From: Nemertoderma westbladi | Taxonomy: Eukaryota > Xenacoelomorpha > Nemertodermatida > Nemertodermatidae | Direction of reading: 5' to 3' | Length of the DNA stretch: 64,000 nucleotides | NCBI GenBank assembly: GCA_032718475.1 | Contig: JAUCBJ010000633.1 | Coordinates: forward strand, 1 to 64,000 | Notes under the pieces: model-generated | What the model saw: the letters and a program-made list of their open reading frames with translations, nothing else | Told to the model about the DNA's origin: nothing | The model's database searches: none | Shown: one piece after another, positions 45,382 through 54,527 of the stretch | How positions within the stretch are numbered: the first letter of the stretch is position 1 | Layout of the letters: each line of letters begins with the position of its first letter | Made by a program: the position numbers and the translations under genes

Positions 45382-45486
45382 CACATTAATAATATTCCCA
45401 TCGTCATAATCAGGAAATAATCCTTCAATAATTCTTAACTGTGTTGATTAGAAAATTGATCTAATGATGAAATTATAATATTATAT

Positions 45487-46073
45487 GAATTAATTGATAA
45501 TTATATTATTTAATTAATTGTCAAGCAAGGTAAGTAAAAATCTTACATGTAGGTATGCAAGGACCAAAGTATGTAAAAAACTAAAAAGCAACTGGACCTA
45601 GACTGTTGCATGCAATCAGTGATCAGCTGACGGGAGTCAGCTGACCGCAACCGGTAGGTTTCGCCCAACGAAGGAAGGTATTCTCAAGAGGCCAATCCAA
45701 GAGATGGCATTAAGAGTGTGAAGTCCCAAGAAACCGAAGCAGACACGTGATTGACGCAAGTTTGCGGTGCTGCTTCCCAGTGGATATTTACTGGTATCTT
45801 TGTTTCATTGCCCGTTCCTCCTCCCTTTGGGACTTATCACTCTAAATGTCATATCGTGGCTTGTCCTCCTGAGAATGCCTTCCTTCGTGAGGCGAAACCT
45901 ACCGGTCAGCTGACTGCCGTCAGCTGACTGCCGTCAGCTGATCACTGATTGCATGCAACAGTCTAGGTCCAGTTGCTGTTTAGTTTTTTACATACCTTAG
46001 TCTTTGCATACCTAGCGGTAAGGTTTTTTAATTAACTTCCTTGACAATTAATTAAATAATTATCAATTAATAT
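45487..46073. mobile_element. Fold-back element, about 590-bp near-complete palindrome
   Basis: The left arm (TTAATTAATTGTCAAG, AGGTATGCAA, GCAACTGGACCTAGACTGTT, GCATGCAATCAGTGATCAGC, GGTAGGTTTCGCC) returns reverse-complemented in the right arm to 46073. Pairing reaches inward to about 45730 (AAGTCCCA). The right arm has one extra GACGGCAGTCAGCT-type repeat. Non-coding. Confidence 0.9.
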
Positions 46074-46293
46074 TAATGACTCTTCAAGCGATCACTTCAA
46101 TCTATTACATGAATTGTAATCTTTATGAACTCCAAATGTTGGGATTAAAACTATAATTAGGCAGCTGCTACATTATATTTCAAAATTGAAAATCAAAAAA
46201 ACATACGTAATTAAGTAAGTAATTTTTTAATAAAAAATACAAAATTTCGACATAAAAAGTGTCAATTATAGCCTACTATTATTTCGAACTCAC

Positions 46294-46357
46294 AGTTCTC
46301 GATATCCGCACCAGCGAGTTTTCCAGTAGGTCCGAAGTGAATTCGAATAAATTTACC
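46294..46357 (-). CDS. Mhc: Myosin heavy chain motor exon after switch I
   Basis: This 64-nt exon encodes GKFIRIHFGPTGKLAGADIE plus Asn and one base of Tyr. GKFIRIHF is invariant in myosin II. Phase 0 in, phase 1 out. Confidence 0.98.
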
Positions 46358-46564
46358 CTGAAAAAAAACAATTAAATGGTGGAAAATGTGAAATTTACTT
46401 TATAATAGGAAATGGATTTAAAACAGTGTTTAAAAAAGAAAATCAATGAGATCGACACCTAAACGAAAACAAACTAAACAATAAACTTTAAATAAACTAT
46501 AAATTTATTAAAAATTAGTTCGTTTAAATTTAGATAAAATAGAGTAAATTAAAACTTTACTTAC

Positions 46565-46657
46565 GAAACGTGATGAGTTATCATTCCTTACAGTCTTTGC
46601 GTTACCAAAGGATTCCAAAACCGGGTTGGTTTGCACGACCTGATCTTCTAAATTTGC
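46565..46657 (-). CDS. Mhc: Myosin heavy chain switch I exon
   Basis: This 93-nt, phase 0/0 exon encodes [20 protein letters not shown], then [20 protein letters not shown] is switch I. Donor TTC/GTAAGT. Confidence 0.98.
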
Positions 46658-46805
46658 CTGAAAGGAATCGTATTTTTGCAAAAGATAAACATTTTAAAAT
46701 ATTGAAAAAAATATGTTGTCGGCGCAGCGCTTACACACTTATTAGATTATCTATTTGAGATATTTTAATGTATTCGTTATGTTGAATATTTACAGGTTTA
46801 CTTAC

Positions 46806-46859
46806 AGTTGCTTCAGTTTCCCTTATATCATGGATATTTACTACAGTGTCCCCGTCTAA
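46806..46859 (-). CDS. Mhc: Myosin heavy chain loop-1 distal exon
   Basis: This 54-nt, phase 0/0 exon encodes LDGDTVVNIHDIRETEAT and lies between the three alternative P-loop exons and the exon starting ANLEDQ. In other muscle myosins this place is a short Lys/Gly-rich loop 1. Here the segment is acidic, unlike any loop 1 I know, so it may be a cassette exon. Splice signals are good (TTTGGTAG, GTAAGT) and the frame fits with or without it. Confidence 0.72.
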
Positions 46860-47145
46860 CTACCAAATAATAATCTATTATTATTAAAAATAGTTCACTT
46901 AGAAAACAGCGCAATAGAAAGAAAATGTTGCAGGGCCATTACCGATGCTGAGCTCTCGGAAACGATAAATGTAGGATAATAGCTGGTCGTGACCACGGCT
47001 GATCACTCAGTTCATCCAATAAAATCGGTTTCCGCAAATCGGAGGAATGACTCCGAGCAAGAACATCTCCACAAAAATCAGGAAAAAAATGAGTCGTTAA
47101 TTCAAGATAATAATATCGATAAAATTTCAAAAGAAGTCAAAATAT

Positions 47146-47524
47146 CCCTCACCCACAATAAAAAAAATATCCCTCACCCACAATAAAAAAAATATCCCTC
47201 ACCCACAATAAAAAAAATATCCCTCACCCACAATAATAAAAATATCCCTCACCCACAATAAAAAAAATATCCCTCACCCACGATAAAAAAAATATCCCTC
47301 ACTCACAATAAAAAAATATCCCTCACCCACAATAAAAAAAATATCCCTCACCCACAATAAAAAAAATATCCCTCACCCACAATAAAAAAAATATCCCTCA
47401 CCCACAATAAAAAAATATCCCTCACCCACAATAAAAAAAATATCCCTCACCCACAATAAAAAAAATATCCCTCACCCGCAATAAAAAAAATATCCCTCAC
47501 CCACAATAAAAAAAATATCCCTCA
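47146..47524. repeat. 25-bp minisatellite, AATATCCCTCACCCACAAT type
   Basis: About 15 units, each with an A-run of 7-8 and CCCTCACCCACAAT. It is cut at 47525 by the fold-back element. On the Mhc strand the unit reads GGGTGAGGG, again donor-like, but no adjacent exon matches it. Confidence 0.95.
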
Positions 47525-47525
47525 T

Positions 47526-48750
47526 CATGGAATACTATATATACACGGAAGGACAAATGTATCATACCCCTGGGGGCAATCTTTTTATTAGAAGAACGTC
47601 AGGGCTTCTTGCTGTCAAAAAAAAACGTCTGTGTGTTTGTCTGTATGTTTCAAAATCTGTATGTGTCTGTCTGTCTGTTGTTCAAAAAGAGACCAGTTTT
47701 TTTTACAACAATTTGATATGTTGCATGACTGCAAACAGGTCCAATGAGGCCCGCCTAGATATTGTAGATCTATGGTCACGTCATTCAAAAACATTTTAAT
47801 ATGTTGATATAATTCTTTTATTTGACTGAATAAGATACTAAATTTTATGGTAGCTAGTGTTTTAGGTAGGTTTAGCTAGTAATTTTGACACTGGTTCCGA
47901 CATTCTACTTCCTTCTATAAATATAAATATTTTGTAGTAGCTAGTTCTTATTACTAGTTGTATATAAAATGTTCCAGAACATTGTTAGCTATTCATTTAA
48001 AAAAAATATGTTCTAGAACAAATATTTTTTGTTCTAGAACATTTTTAGAAAAAAATTTGGATTCTATTTAAAAAATATATATATAATATGGCATCGTTCT
48101 AAAACGTGTTTAAAACCAATAAAAAAAATTTCAAAATTTTTTTTTCTAAAAATTTATTTTCATAATTTTTTTTTATTGATTTTAAACACGTTTTAGAACG
48201 ATGCCATGCGTTTTAAATAGAATCCAGATTTTTTTTTCTAAAAAATGTTCTAGAACAAAAAATATTTGTTCTAGAACATATTTTTAAAAAAAATGAATAG
48301 CTAACATGTTCTGGAACATTTTCTATACAAATAGTAACAAGAACTAGCTACTACAAAATATTTATAGAAGGAAGTAGGATGTCGGAACCAGTGTCGAAAT
48401 TACTAGCTAAACCTACCTAAAACACTAGCTACCATATAATTTAGTATCTTGTTTAACAGGGAGACTTCAATTACGCCAAATTAAATAATTATATCAAAAT
48501 ATCAAATTGTTGTAAAAAAAAATGGTCTCTTTTTGAATGTCCTCAAAATGCAGCTTATTAGGCCGTGTATATATAGTAGGCCATGGGAGCGTTATATAAA
48601 ATGCTATATCTCAAAAACGGCACGACAGATTTGAAAAAAAATTTAGCAGCTGTTGTCTGTCATCCATATCTATCGTTTTATCAAATAAAAAGATTGCCTC
48701 CAGAGGTCGTATGATACATTTGTCCTTCCGTGTATATTTAGTATTCCATG
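47526..48750. mobile_element. Fold-back element, 1.2 kb, inserted in the 25-bp minisatellite
   Basis: The ends CATGGAATAC / GTATTCCATG are inverted. Arms with ATACACGGAAGGACAAATGT, TTGTTCTAGAACA and GATGCCAT..CGTTCTAAAACG pair almost to the centre at about 48140. CCCTCA precedes (with one extra T) and follows the element, consistent with a short target duplication in the CCCTCA-containing minisatellite. No long coding frame, so non-autonomous. Confidence 0.88.
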
Positions 48751-49593
48751 CCCTCACCCTTATCCCATCCTCCCAGTGGAAAACGAGGATTTCAAATCAA
48801 TGTTCTGTTTCGAATAACATTATCTTTAAGAAAATCAACGGATTTTAAATCTGTAAGTTATATCCAAATAATACTCCCACTTTGTCACATCAGTAAATGT
48901 CAGTCGTTATGAACGGATGCCCATGACAGGAAATAGCCCGCAACAAAACAACCAACCACCGGTAGTGGCCACCAAATGTGGATAATATTATACAAAATAT
49001 GGAAAATGCACAAAGAAAACAGACAGCAAAGCAGAAACATGCCAGTAGAAATGAACGTTGGGCAATGCAATTGTGACGGGGTAATCTAAGCAAAACAGAT
49101 AATCATGAGCGCATAATTGCTTCGTACACAATCTACACAATGTCCCAGAATAAGATGCAATTTAATTCAGGTACTACAGGTATACCACCCTCCACCCCTC
49201 CCCTGTTTTTCCTTATCTTTTTCACATTATAACTATTTAAAATTTAAATCAAGGAGGGGTGTGGGTGGTGTTGTTAGACCTACTTCAATTAAATCACAAT
49301 CTGGCACATGGTGTGGTGTATGTAATTTACATCAATAAACGAATTGAATACATGCAAGCATTGACCATTATTTGTGATGATTCGTCAAAATCTTAAGAAC
49401 TTGTAAACCCAAATAGTTATTTATTAGGTGCTACAGATGTGGCCAGTAGTGTGGTGAACCGGTAAAAACTGTATATAGTTGTAATAATGTTACATTATTA
49501 GTTTGGTGTGTTAACACTGTTTCCTTGTGTGTTAGATATTATATTACAGAACCATTAAGAACACGTGAGTTATAAAACATCCACAAAACTAAC
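48751..49593. other. Intron stretch, no gene recognised
   Basis: AT-rich intron between the fold-back element and the third P-loop exon. No supported feature. Confidence 0.55.
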
Positions 49594-49702
49594 GGATTGT
49601 CCACCCGCGCCAGAACCCGGTCCAGCTCCACCAGTAGATACCAGAGCAAAATAAGTGATAACCTTCTTGGTGTTCTCTGTCTTACCAGCACCAGATTCGC
49701 CC
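49594..49702 (-). CDS. Mhc: Myosin heavy chain alternative P-loop/loop-1 exon, version c
   Basis: This 109-nt exon completes Thr and encodes [20 protein letters not shown], then [16 protein letters not shown], phase 0 at [17 protein letters not shown] is the ATP-binding P-loop; the Gly/Ser-rich tail starts loop 1. It is one of three tandem versions with identical phases, hence mutually exclusive. Loop 1 tunes ADP release, so these versions would give motors of different speed. Confidence 0.93.
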
Positions 49703-50267
49703 CTTCATCAATAACAAAAATATTACAAAACCTCGTTCATATTAATTATTTAATTAATTGTCTGTGTGGGACAACGCGTTCTAGAACTAGAAGCGAACAC
49801 CTTACTGGTGGATTATATTTTTCATAATGTCTACAATTAACAATCTTTAGCCAAAGCCGACATGCAATGATGCAGCAAAGATACATCCGCAGTCATACGC
49901 AGCAATATATCATGGTTGCTATGGGGATAGCAATGAAACGTGGCGTCGTAGGCAACGTATTCTCCTAAAGAAGGTTCTTATTGGATAACAGCCAAAAATA
50001 TAAAGATAAGCACAAAGGTAGTGGATATTTATCTGTTTCAACAACTAGAACGTCATCCGTTCGTCATTGTGTTCCGAATGTACCGAGGCGTCATAAACGG
50101 ACATGGATTATACCGTTTTCGCATAAGTCGGCGTCCGACAAATTTCCACTACCATAAGCATATATCAATTAAGCACTGAGAAATAGGTAAGACTACATCT
50201 ATACTGCAAATATCATAGGTACTCCAGGCTAATTATAAGATACTCAGCCAAATACATTGTATATAAA
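49703..50267. other. Intron between alternative exons, nothing recognised
   Basis: 565 bp of intron between version c and the 154-bp higher-order repeat. No feature supported. Confidence 0.5.
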
Positions 50268-51060
50268 ATATATACGGTAGACAGGCTAATACGGTAATCA
50301 AACCAATACGATAATCAATGTAATACGGTTATGAGGCTAATACGGTAATCGGGATAATACTGCAATCAAGCTAAATACGGTTATCAGGCTAATACAGTAA
50401 TCGGGGTAATACGGTAATCGGGCTAATACGGTAGACAGGCTAATACGGTAATCAAACTAATACGATAATCAATGTAATACGGTTATGAGGCTAATACGGT
50501 AATCGGGATAATACTGCAATCAAGCTAAATACGGTTATCAGGCTAATACAGTAATCGGGGTAATACGGTAATCGGGCTAATACGGTAGACAGGCTAATAC
50601 GGTAATCAAAGTAATACGATAATCAATGTAATACGGTTATGAGGCTAATACGGTAATCGGGATAATACTGCAATCAAGCTAAATACGGTTATCAGGCTAA
50701 TACAGTAATCGGGGTAATACGGTAATCGGGCTAATACGGTAGACAGGCTAATATGGTAATCAAACTAATACGATAATCAATGTAATACGGTTATGAGGCT
50801 AATACGGTAATCGAGGTAATACGGTAATCGGGCTAATACGGTAATCGGGATAATACTGCAATCAAGCTAAATACGGTTATCAGGCTAATACAGTAATCGG
50901 GCTAATACGGTTATCAGGCTAATACAGTAATCGGGCTAATACGGTAATAAGGCTAATACGGTAATCAAGCTAATACTGTAATCTGGCTACTGTAATCAGG
51001 CAAATAAGGTAATCAGGCTAATACGGTTCGGTTAATCAGGCTAATACGGTACACAAGCTG
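50268..51060. repeat. Higher-order minisatellite: about 17-bp monomers in 154-bp units
   Basis: Monomers such as GCTAATACGGTAATCGG are arranged in a 153-154-bp higher-order unit present more than three times (starts at 50271, 50424, 50578, 50732), then degrade toward 51060. It lies between alternative P-loop exons b and c, ending about 70 bp from the donor of b. Confidence 0.93.
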
Positions 51061-51130
51061 TTAATGAGGTAATCAGGATATTCATCAGGATATTGCCAGG
51101 TGCTTCAATGCTAAGCCAATGCTAACTCAC

Positions 51131-51233
51131 TACATCGGTTGCCTCTTTCGACTTAGCACCAGCAGTTGACACCAACGCGAAGTAAGTTATCACTTTCTTT
51201 GTATTTTCAGTTTTCCCGGCACCTGATTCCCCT
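51131..51233 (-). CDS. Mhc: Myosin heavy chain alternative P-loop/loop-1 exon, version b
   Basis: This 103-nt exon encodes [20 protein letters not shown] then VSTAGAKSKEATDV, phase 0 at GTA/GTGAGT. The P-loop is identical to version c; loop 1 is shorter and contains Lys residues (AKSKEATD), as in conventional striated-muscle loops. Confidence 0.93.
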
Positions 51234-52808
51234 CTGTAGAAAAGGTCATACAGATGTACATATGCGGGGCCCCACACTATGACCCGACACTTATACACTT
51301 TCAGAATGATGCAAGGGATAGGCCTACACGTCAGTGGGGACTTCGCGCAGCACGAGACTCAGAGAAAGCTGTGTTCCCGAGTACTTGTTCTTTTTGCTCT
51401 ACTACTTCCTTAGCTTGTCGACTTTTCTATTTATGCAATGCTCATAGGACATTCTTGCCAAATTTTAGATGGATATGACGGTTGGGTCTATAATTACAGC
51501 CACTTCTACGTTTCTGACAATTCGCCCCCTAGTGGCAGACATAAAACTTATAGAACTCTGCTTGTGTGTACAATTTCGAAACCTTTGACAGACCACATAT
51601 GTTTACCAAGTTTGGTTTAATTTCATCAATGATTGACCGACTTATTTCTGTTTTTAACATATTTTATCTGTAACTACCGGTACCGACTGACAGACCGTCT
51701 GATTTTTGACCAACCTTAAGTTTCTTTTTAAACTTTTGACTGACTACATACGTACAAAGTTTGGTTATATTCCATCAAGGAATGGCCGAGTTATTAGCGA
51801 CCGAAAATTTACGACGACAGACTACGACGACGACAGACTACGACGACGACAGACAACTCGTTAATAGTACCCATATATTAAAGCTCTCTTACTTCGAAGC
51901 TCACCCCACAAAAATAATACAATAAAAAAATAGCAGTTGAAAAACGAAATTAATAGTTCATTACTAAACTAGTCGTGTGTGAGGATCTTCAGGAGACCAG
52001 TACTGTAACTAAAGTTCTAGAACTAGGGCACACAATGGATTATGTAATTGTATTCTAAAATTTGACATTTTGCGTATTAGGTTTCTGATAGTCAGTGTAA
52101 CTATCAGTTCCTTGTAAATTTCAACCATGAGTTTATCGTCGTATCTCCATGGTACCTGGACGCTTTACTGTGAGACTTTTTAAGTTGTCTCCAATCGCGA
52201 TTACCTCTCCTAAATGACACCCCCCGCGCCAGGAAGTTACTACACCATAAAGGTATAGTAACTATTTTTGATGTGGATCGGTCAGAAACCAATGATAGTC
52301 TTCCTGCAGAAGACACGGAATAACTACAAGCGGTAGTTATAGTAATAATAACTTCCTGTAGTTAATACAAATCAATCGCCGTAAAATAAGGGTAAATTTT
52401 GAATAAAAATAAAATTACATATCCATCAATGACGAGGGCCAGACAGTTTACAGAAATCGTTCGTATCTAAAAACAACTTTACGGTATAATCAGGAAATAA
52501 ATAAAATATGCCTATAGTTTATATTGGTCATTGGTGTAATACTGTAATGAAAACGCCTGCAATAACAATGGGATTAATGAATAGATGATAAACTGCATTT
52601 TGAAATGAGCGGTTGTGAAATGCGAACGAGTATCAGCTGCAGTTAAAAGATGAAACGATACATACAAAGCCAATAAAGAATTACTTTAAAGTAGATATTA
52701 AGTTTATAAAATTAACTTTAATATTTTGTTAAGCTGAAAAGAGAAAGCCAAGAAAATGAAATGAGCTAGTAGAATGTAAAAATAATTACAAAATATCATG
52801 AGACCAAC
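51234..52808. other. Intron with a dispersed repeat; no gene
   Basis: Positions about 51480-51900 look like a common invertebrate dispersed repeat: CCAAGTTTGGTTTAATTTCATC and AAAGTTTGGTTATATTCCAT halves followed by a GACGAC-rich tail (51817-51855). The remainder is AT-rich with nothing recognised. Confidence 0.5.
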
Positions 52809-52920
52809 CCCAGAATGCGAAGCTGAGTACTGTGCCAGCAAGGATTTGCTCTGTGCTACTATTGCAAAGAAACAGATAACTTTCTTGGTGTTTTCGGTTT
52901 TTCCTGCACCTGATTCGCCC
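52809..52920 (-). CDS. Mhc: Myosin heavy chain alternative P-loop/loop-1 exon, version a (divergent)
   Basis: This 112-nt exon encodes [20 protein letters not shown] then VAQSKSLLAQYSASHSG, phase 0 at GGG/GTTGGT. The P-loop is intact, but the following strand (VICFFAIV for VITYFALV) and a hydrophobic, Ser-rich loop 1 differ strongly from versions b and c. The donor is weak but of the same form as at 20901. Nothing breaks the frame, so it is probably a used, specialised isoform; a decaying duplicate cannot be excluded. Confidence 0.83.
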
Positions 52921-52929
52921 CTATGAGAA

Positions 52930-53857
52930 TCAACGTGTTATGATAATTTTCTATGGGAGCTGAAGATTATTTTTTATATTGTATTTCTATGTATTTTTCA
53001 TTTTCCTGCTGTATGTGTCGACCTAAATCAATACATTTTCTTTACTGTATCAGATTTTCCAAAGTTATGTTTATTTACTTCTCTCATGTGTTTACAACGC
53101 GAGAGGAGAGGGTTGCTATAGCAACAAAGAGAAAGACCATAGGCAGGCAATATTTAATAATAACTTGTGTGAAAAGTACACTTTTCAACGCTTCAAAATG
53201 AGTTTATTTATGTAATGAACGAACGCAGAGAGGAAAGTTTACATTAAGATAAACATAAAATAAGTTCTTAAAAACTGAATAGTACCTCCTTCATACCTCC
53301 TTCGTACAATGATGTAAATAATTTTGTTACATTTTGGTAACTTATCGGCGTTCTCAGTTCAGTGCTAATGGGCTAGTTACATGTTTAGGAATATTGATAT
53401 CAATTTATGTAACAAATCTGCAGACAACTAACAACCGTTCGGTAAACAATTTTATACCTATTTTATACCTGGCTATCACCCAGGTTAGAGCCATGGAGAA
53501 AACTCAAGTAAGACGTTGACAGAGATAAATTATGGTTTTGCAGTGACCCGAACCCGACCTGCTATAGGCTGTATCGTTGCTAAGTGGCATTTTGCATCGC
53601 TACGAGGATATCACCAGGGCGCTGATAAAGTTGACATAATGTAACAAAATACTATATAACTCATATAGTATTACGGAGGATCCTTTAAAACATAATATTA
53701 TAAGTCATTAAGCCATTTAAAAATATAAGCCATTTTTTAAAAATAGTTCTAACTTTTTACTTCATTGTGTTTTCACTTATGTTTTTAAGTGTTTTTTTAG
53801 CCAGTTTTTATAGAAAATACCTACCGGTACAAATTACAGTTCATGCAGTACATACCT
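52930..53857. other. Intron, no gene recognised
   Basis: Roughly 930 bp of AT-rich intron. Nothing supported. Confidence 0.5.
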
Positions 53858-53930
53858 ACACATACACAGCGCCTTGAAATACTGCTTAGAAAGGCGCTTT
53901 ATAAATATAATTATTATTATTATTAAGTCA
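53858..53930 (+). mobile_element. SINE/LINE 3' tail with TTA repeats
   Basis: AGCGCCTTGAAAT, AAGGCGCTTTATAAATATAA and (TTA)n form the tail typical of a widespread family of animal SINEs and LINEs. It ends within about 8 bp of the donor of the 28-nt exon at 53939. Confidence 0.65.
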
Positions 53931-53938
53931 TAACTTAC

Positions 53939-53966
53939 GTGATTAATATGGACTGGTTCTCGGTAT
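53939..53966 (-). CDS. Mhc: Myosin heavy chain 28-nt micro-exon
   Basis: It encodes (D)TENQSILIT. A 28-nt exon with (D/N)xEx QS(I/V)LITG at this place is conserved across muscle myosins. It joins 54371 upstream and any of the three GESGAGKT exons downstream, giving [10 protein letters not shown]. Donor GTAAGT. Confidence 0.97.
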
Positions 53967-54260
53967 CTGCAAAATGAAACAATAGTAATAATTAAGGTCA
54001 AAATAGATTGCGTTTTGTTGAAAGTGAAGAAAGAAAGAAAATACAATTAAATTAACAAAACAGAATCAACTGTTACGATACATGGGAAGAAGAAAAAGAC
54101 CACAAAGCTAATGATCGGTGTTTTACTACCTAAATCATGTTAATCAATAGCAACAATTTTATAAATACAAAAGTGTGAATTATATTGAAGAGATGGAAAA
54201 CTGAAACTACAGTTTCAATAGACCCGCCACGAATGGGCCACGATGTCTACTACCAGCGCC

Positions 54261-54279
54261 CCCCCCCCCCCCCCCCCCC
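54261..54279. repeat. Poly-C tract
   Basis: About 19 C in a row about 90 bp downstream of the 54371 donor in Mhc orientation (a G-run in the pre-mRNA). Confidence 0.9.
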
Positions 54280-54370
54280 TCCAACTACCCACAATAAACC
54301 GTCGGACCGCTTAACGGATGTTTAATCATAATCTGCAATCAAGGTGTTGCTGTCAGCAATAAATTCTTAC

Positions 54371-54527
54371 CTTGCAACATGTTAGAATACGCGGTATCAG
54401 CTATAGCAAATATATGTGGCGGCACCTCACTCGGCCGTTTCCCTCGGTACAGCTTAACAACCTTCTCGATGTATATTGGCAAACGCCGGTAGGGGTTGAC
54501 GGCTATACAGAAAAGGCCTGAGTAAGT
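54371..54527 (-). CDS. Mhc: Myosin heavy chain motor exon, most 5' exon in window
   Basis: This 157-nt exon encodes [20 protein letters not shown], then [12 protein letters not shown] and [23 protein letters not shown].xVNPYxxLPIY is invariant in muscle myosin and 157 nt is the typical length. The acceptor is TTCTTACAG. Upstream exons (about 117 residues) are not in the window. Confidence 0.98.

Larger units (their letters stand above)
669..54527 (-). other. Mhc: Muscle myosin heavy chain gene, partial (gene span inside the window)
   Basis: The gene encodes the heavy chain of muscle myosin II, the actin-based ATPase motor of thick filaments. Thirty exon positions on the minus strand read in order: motor domain (GESGAGKT P-loop, NDNSSRF switch I, DIAGFE switch II, loop 2, [12 protein letters not shown] actin-binding helix, VFFKAGTIGELED converter end), the light-chain-binding IQ segment, and a long heptad coiled-coil rod. 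All junctions have GT/AG borders and matching phases. Loop 1 has three alternative exons and loop 2 has two. About 117 N-terminal residues and about 430 C-terminal rod residues (estimated against a typical 1,940-residue chain) lie outside the window. Introns are swollen by minisatellites, several of which start at splice sites. Two other genes are nested in the 14-kb intron. A striated or catch-type muscle myosin is more likely than non-muscle myosin, because the exon pattern and loop sequences follow muscle forms. Confidence 0.96.

Noticed and set aside
45282-45384. Coding extension YRIVS repeats upstream of the 45281 exon
   Set aside because: Translation of the (TATCG)n microsatellite in the intron; the acceptor TTTTTACAG at 45282 fits the conserved exon.
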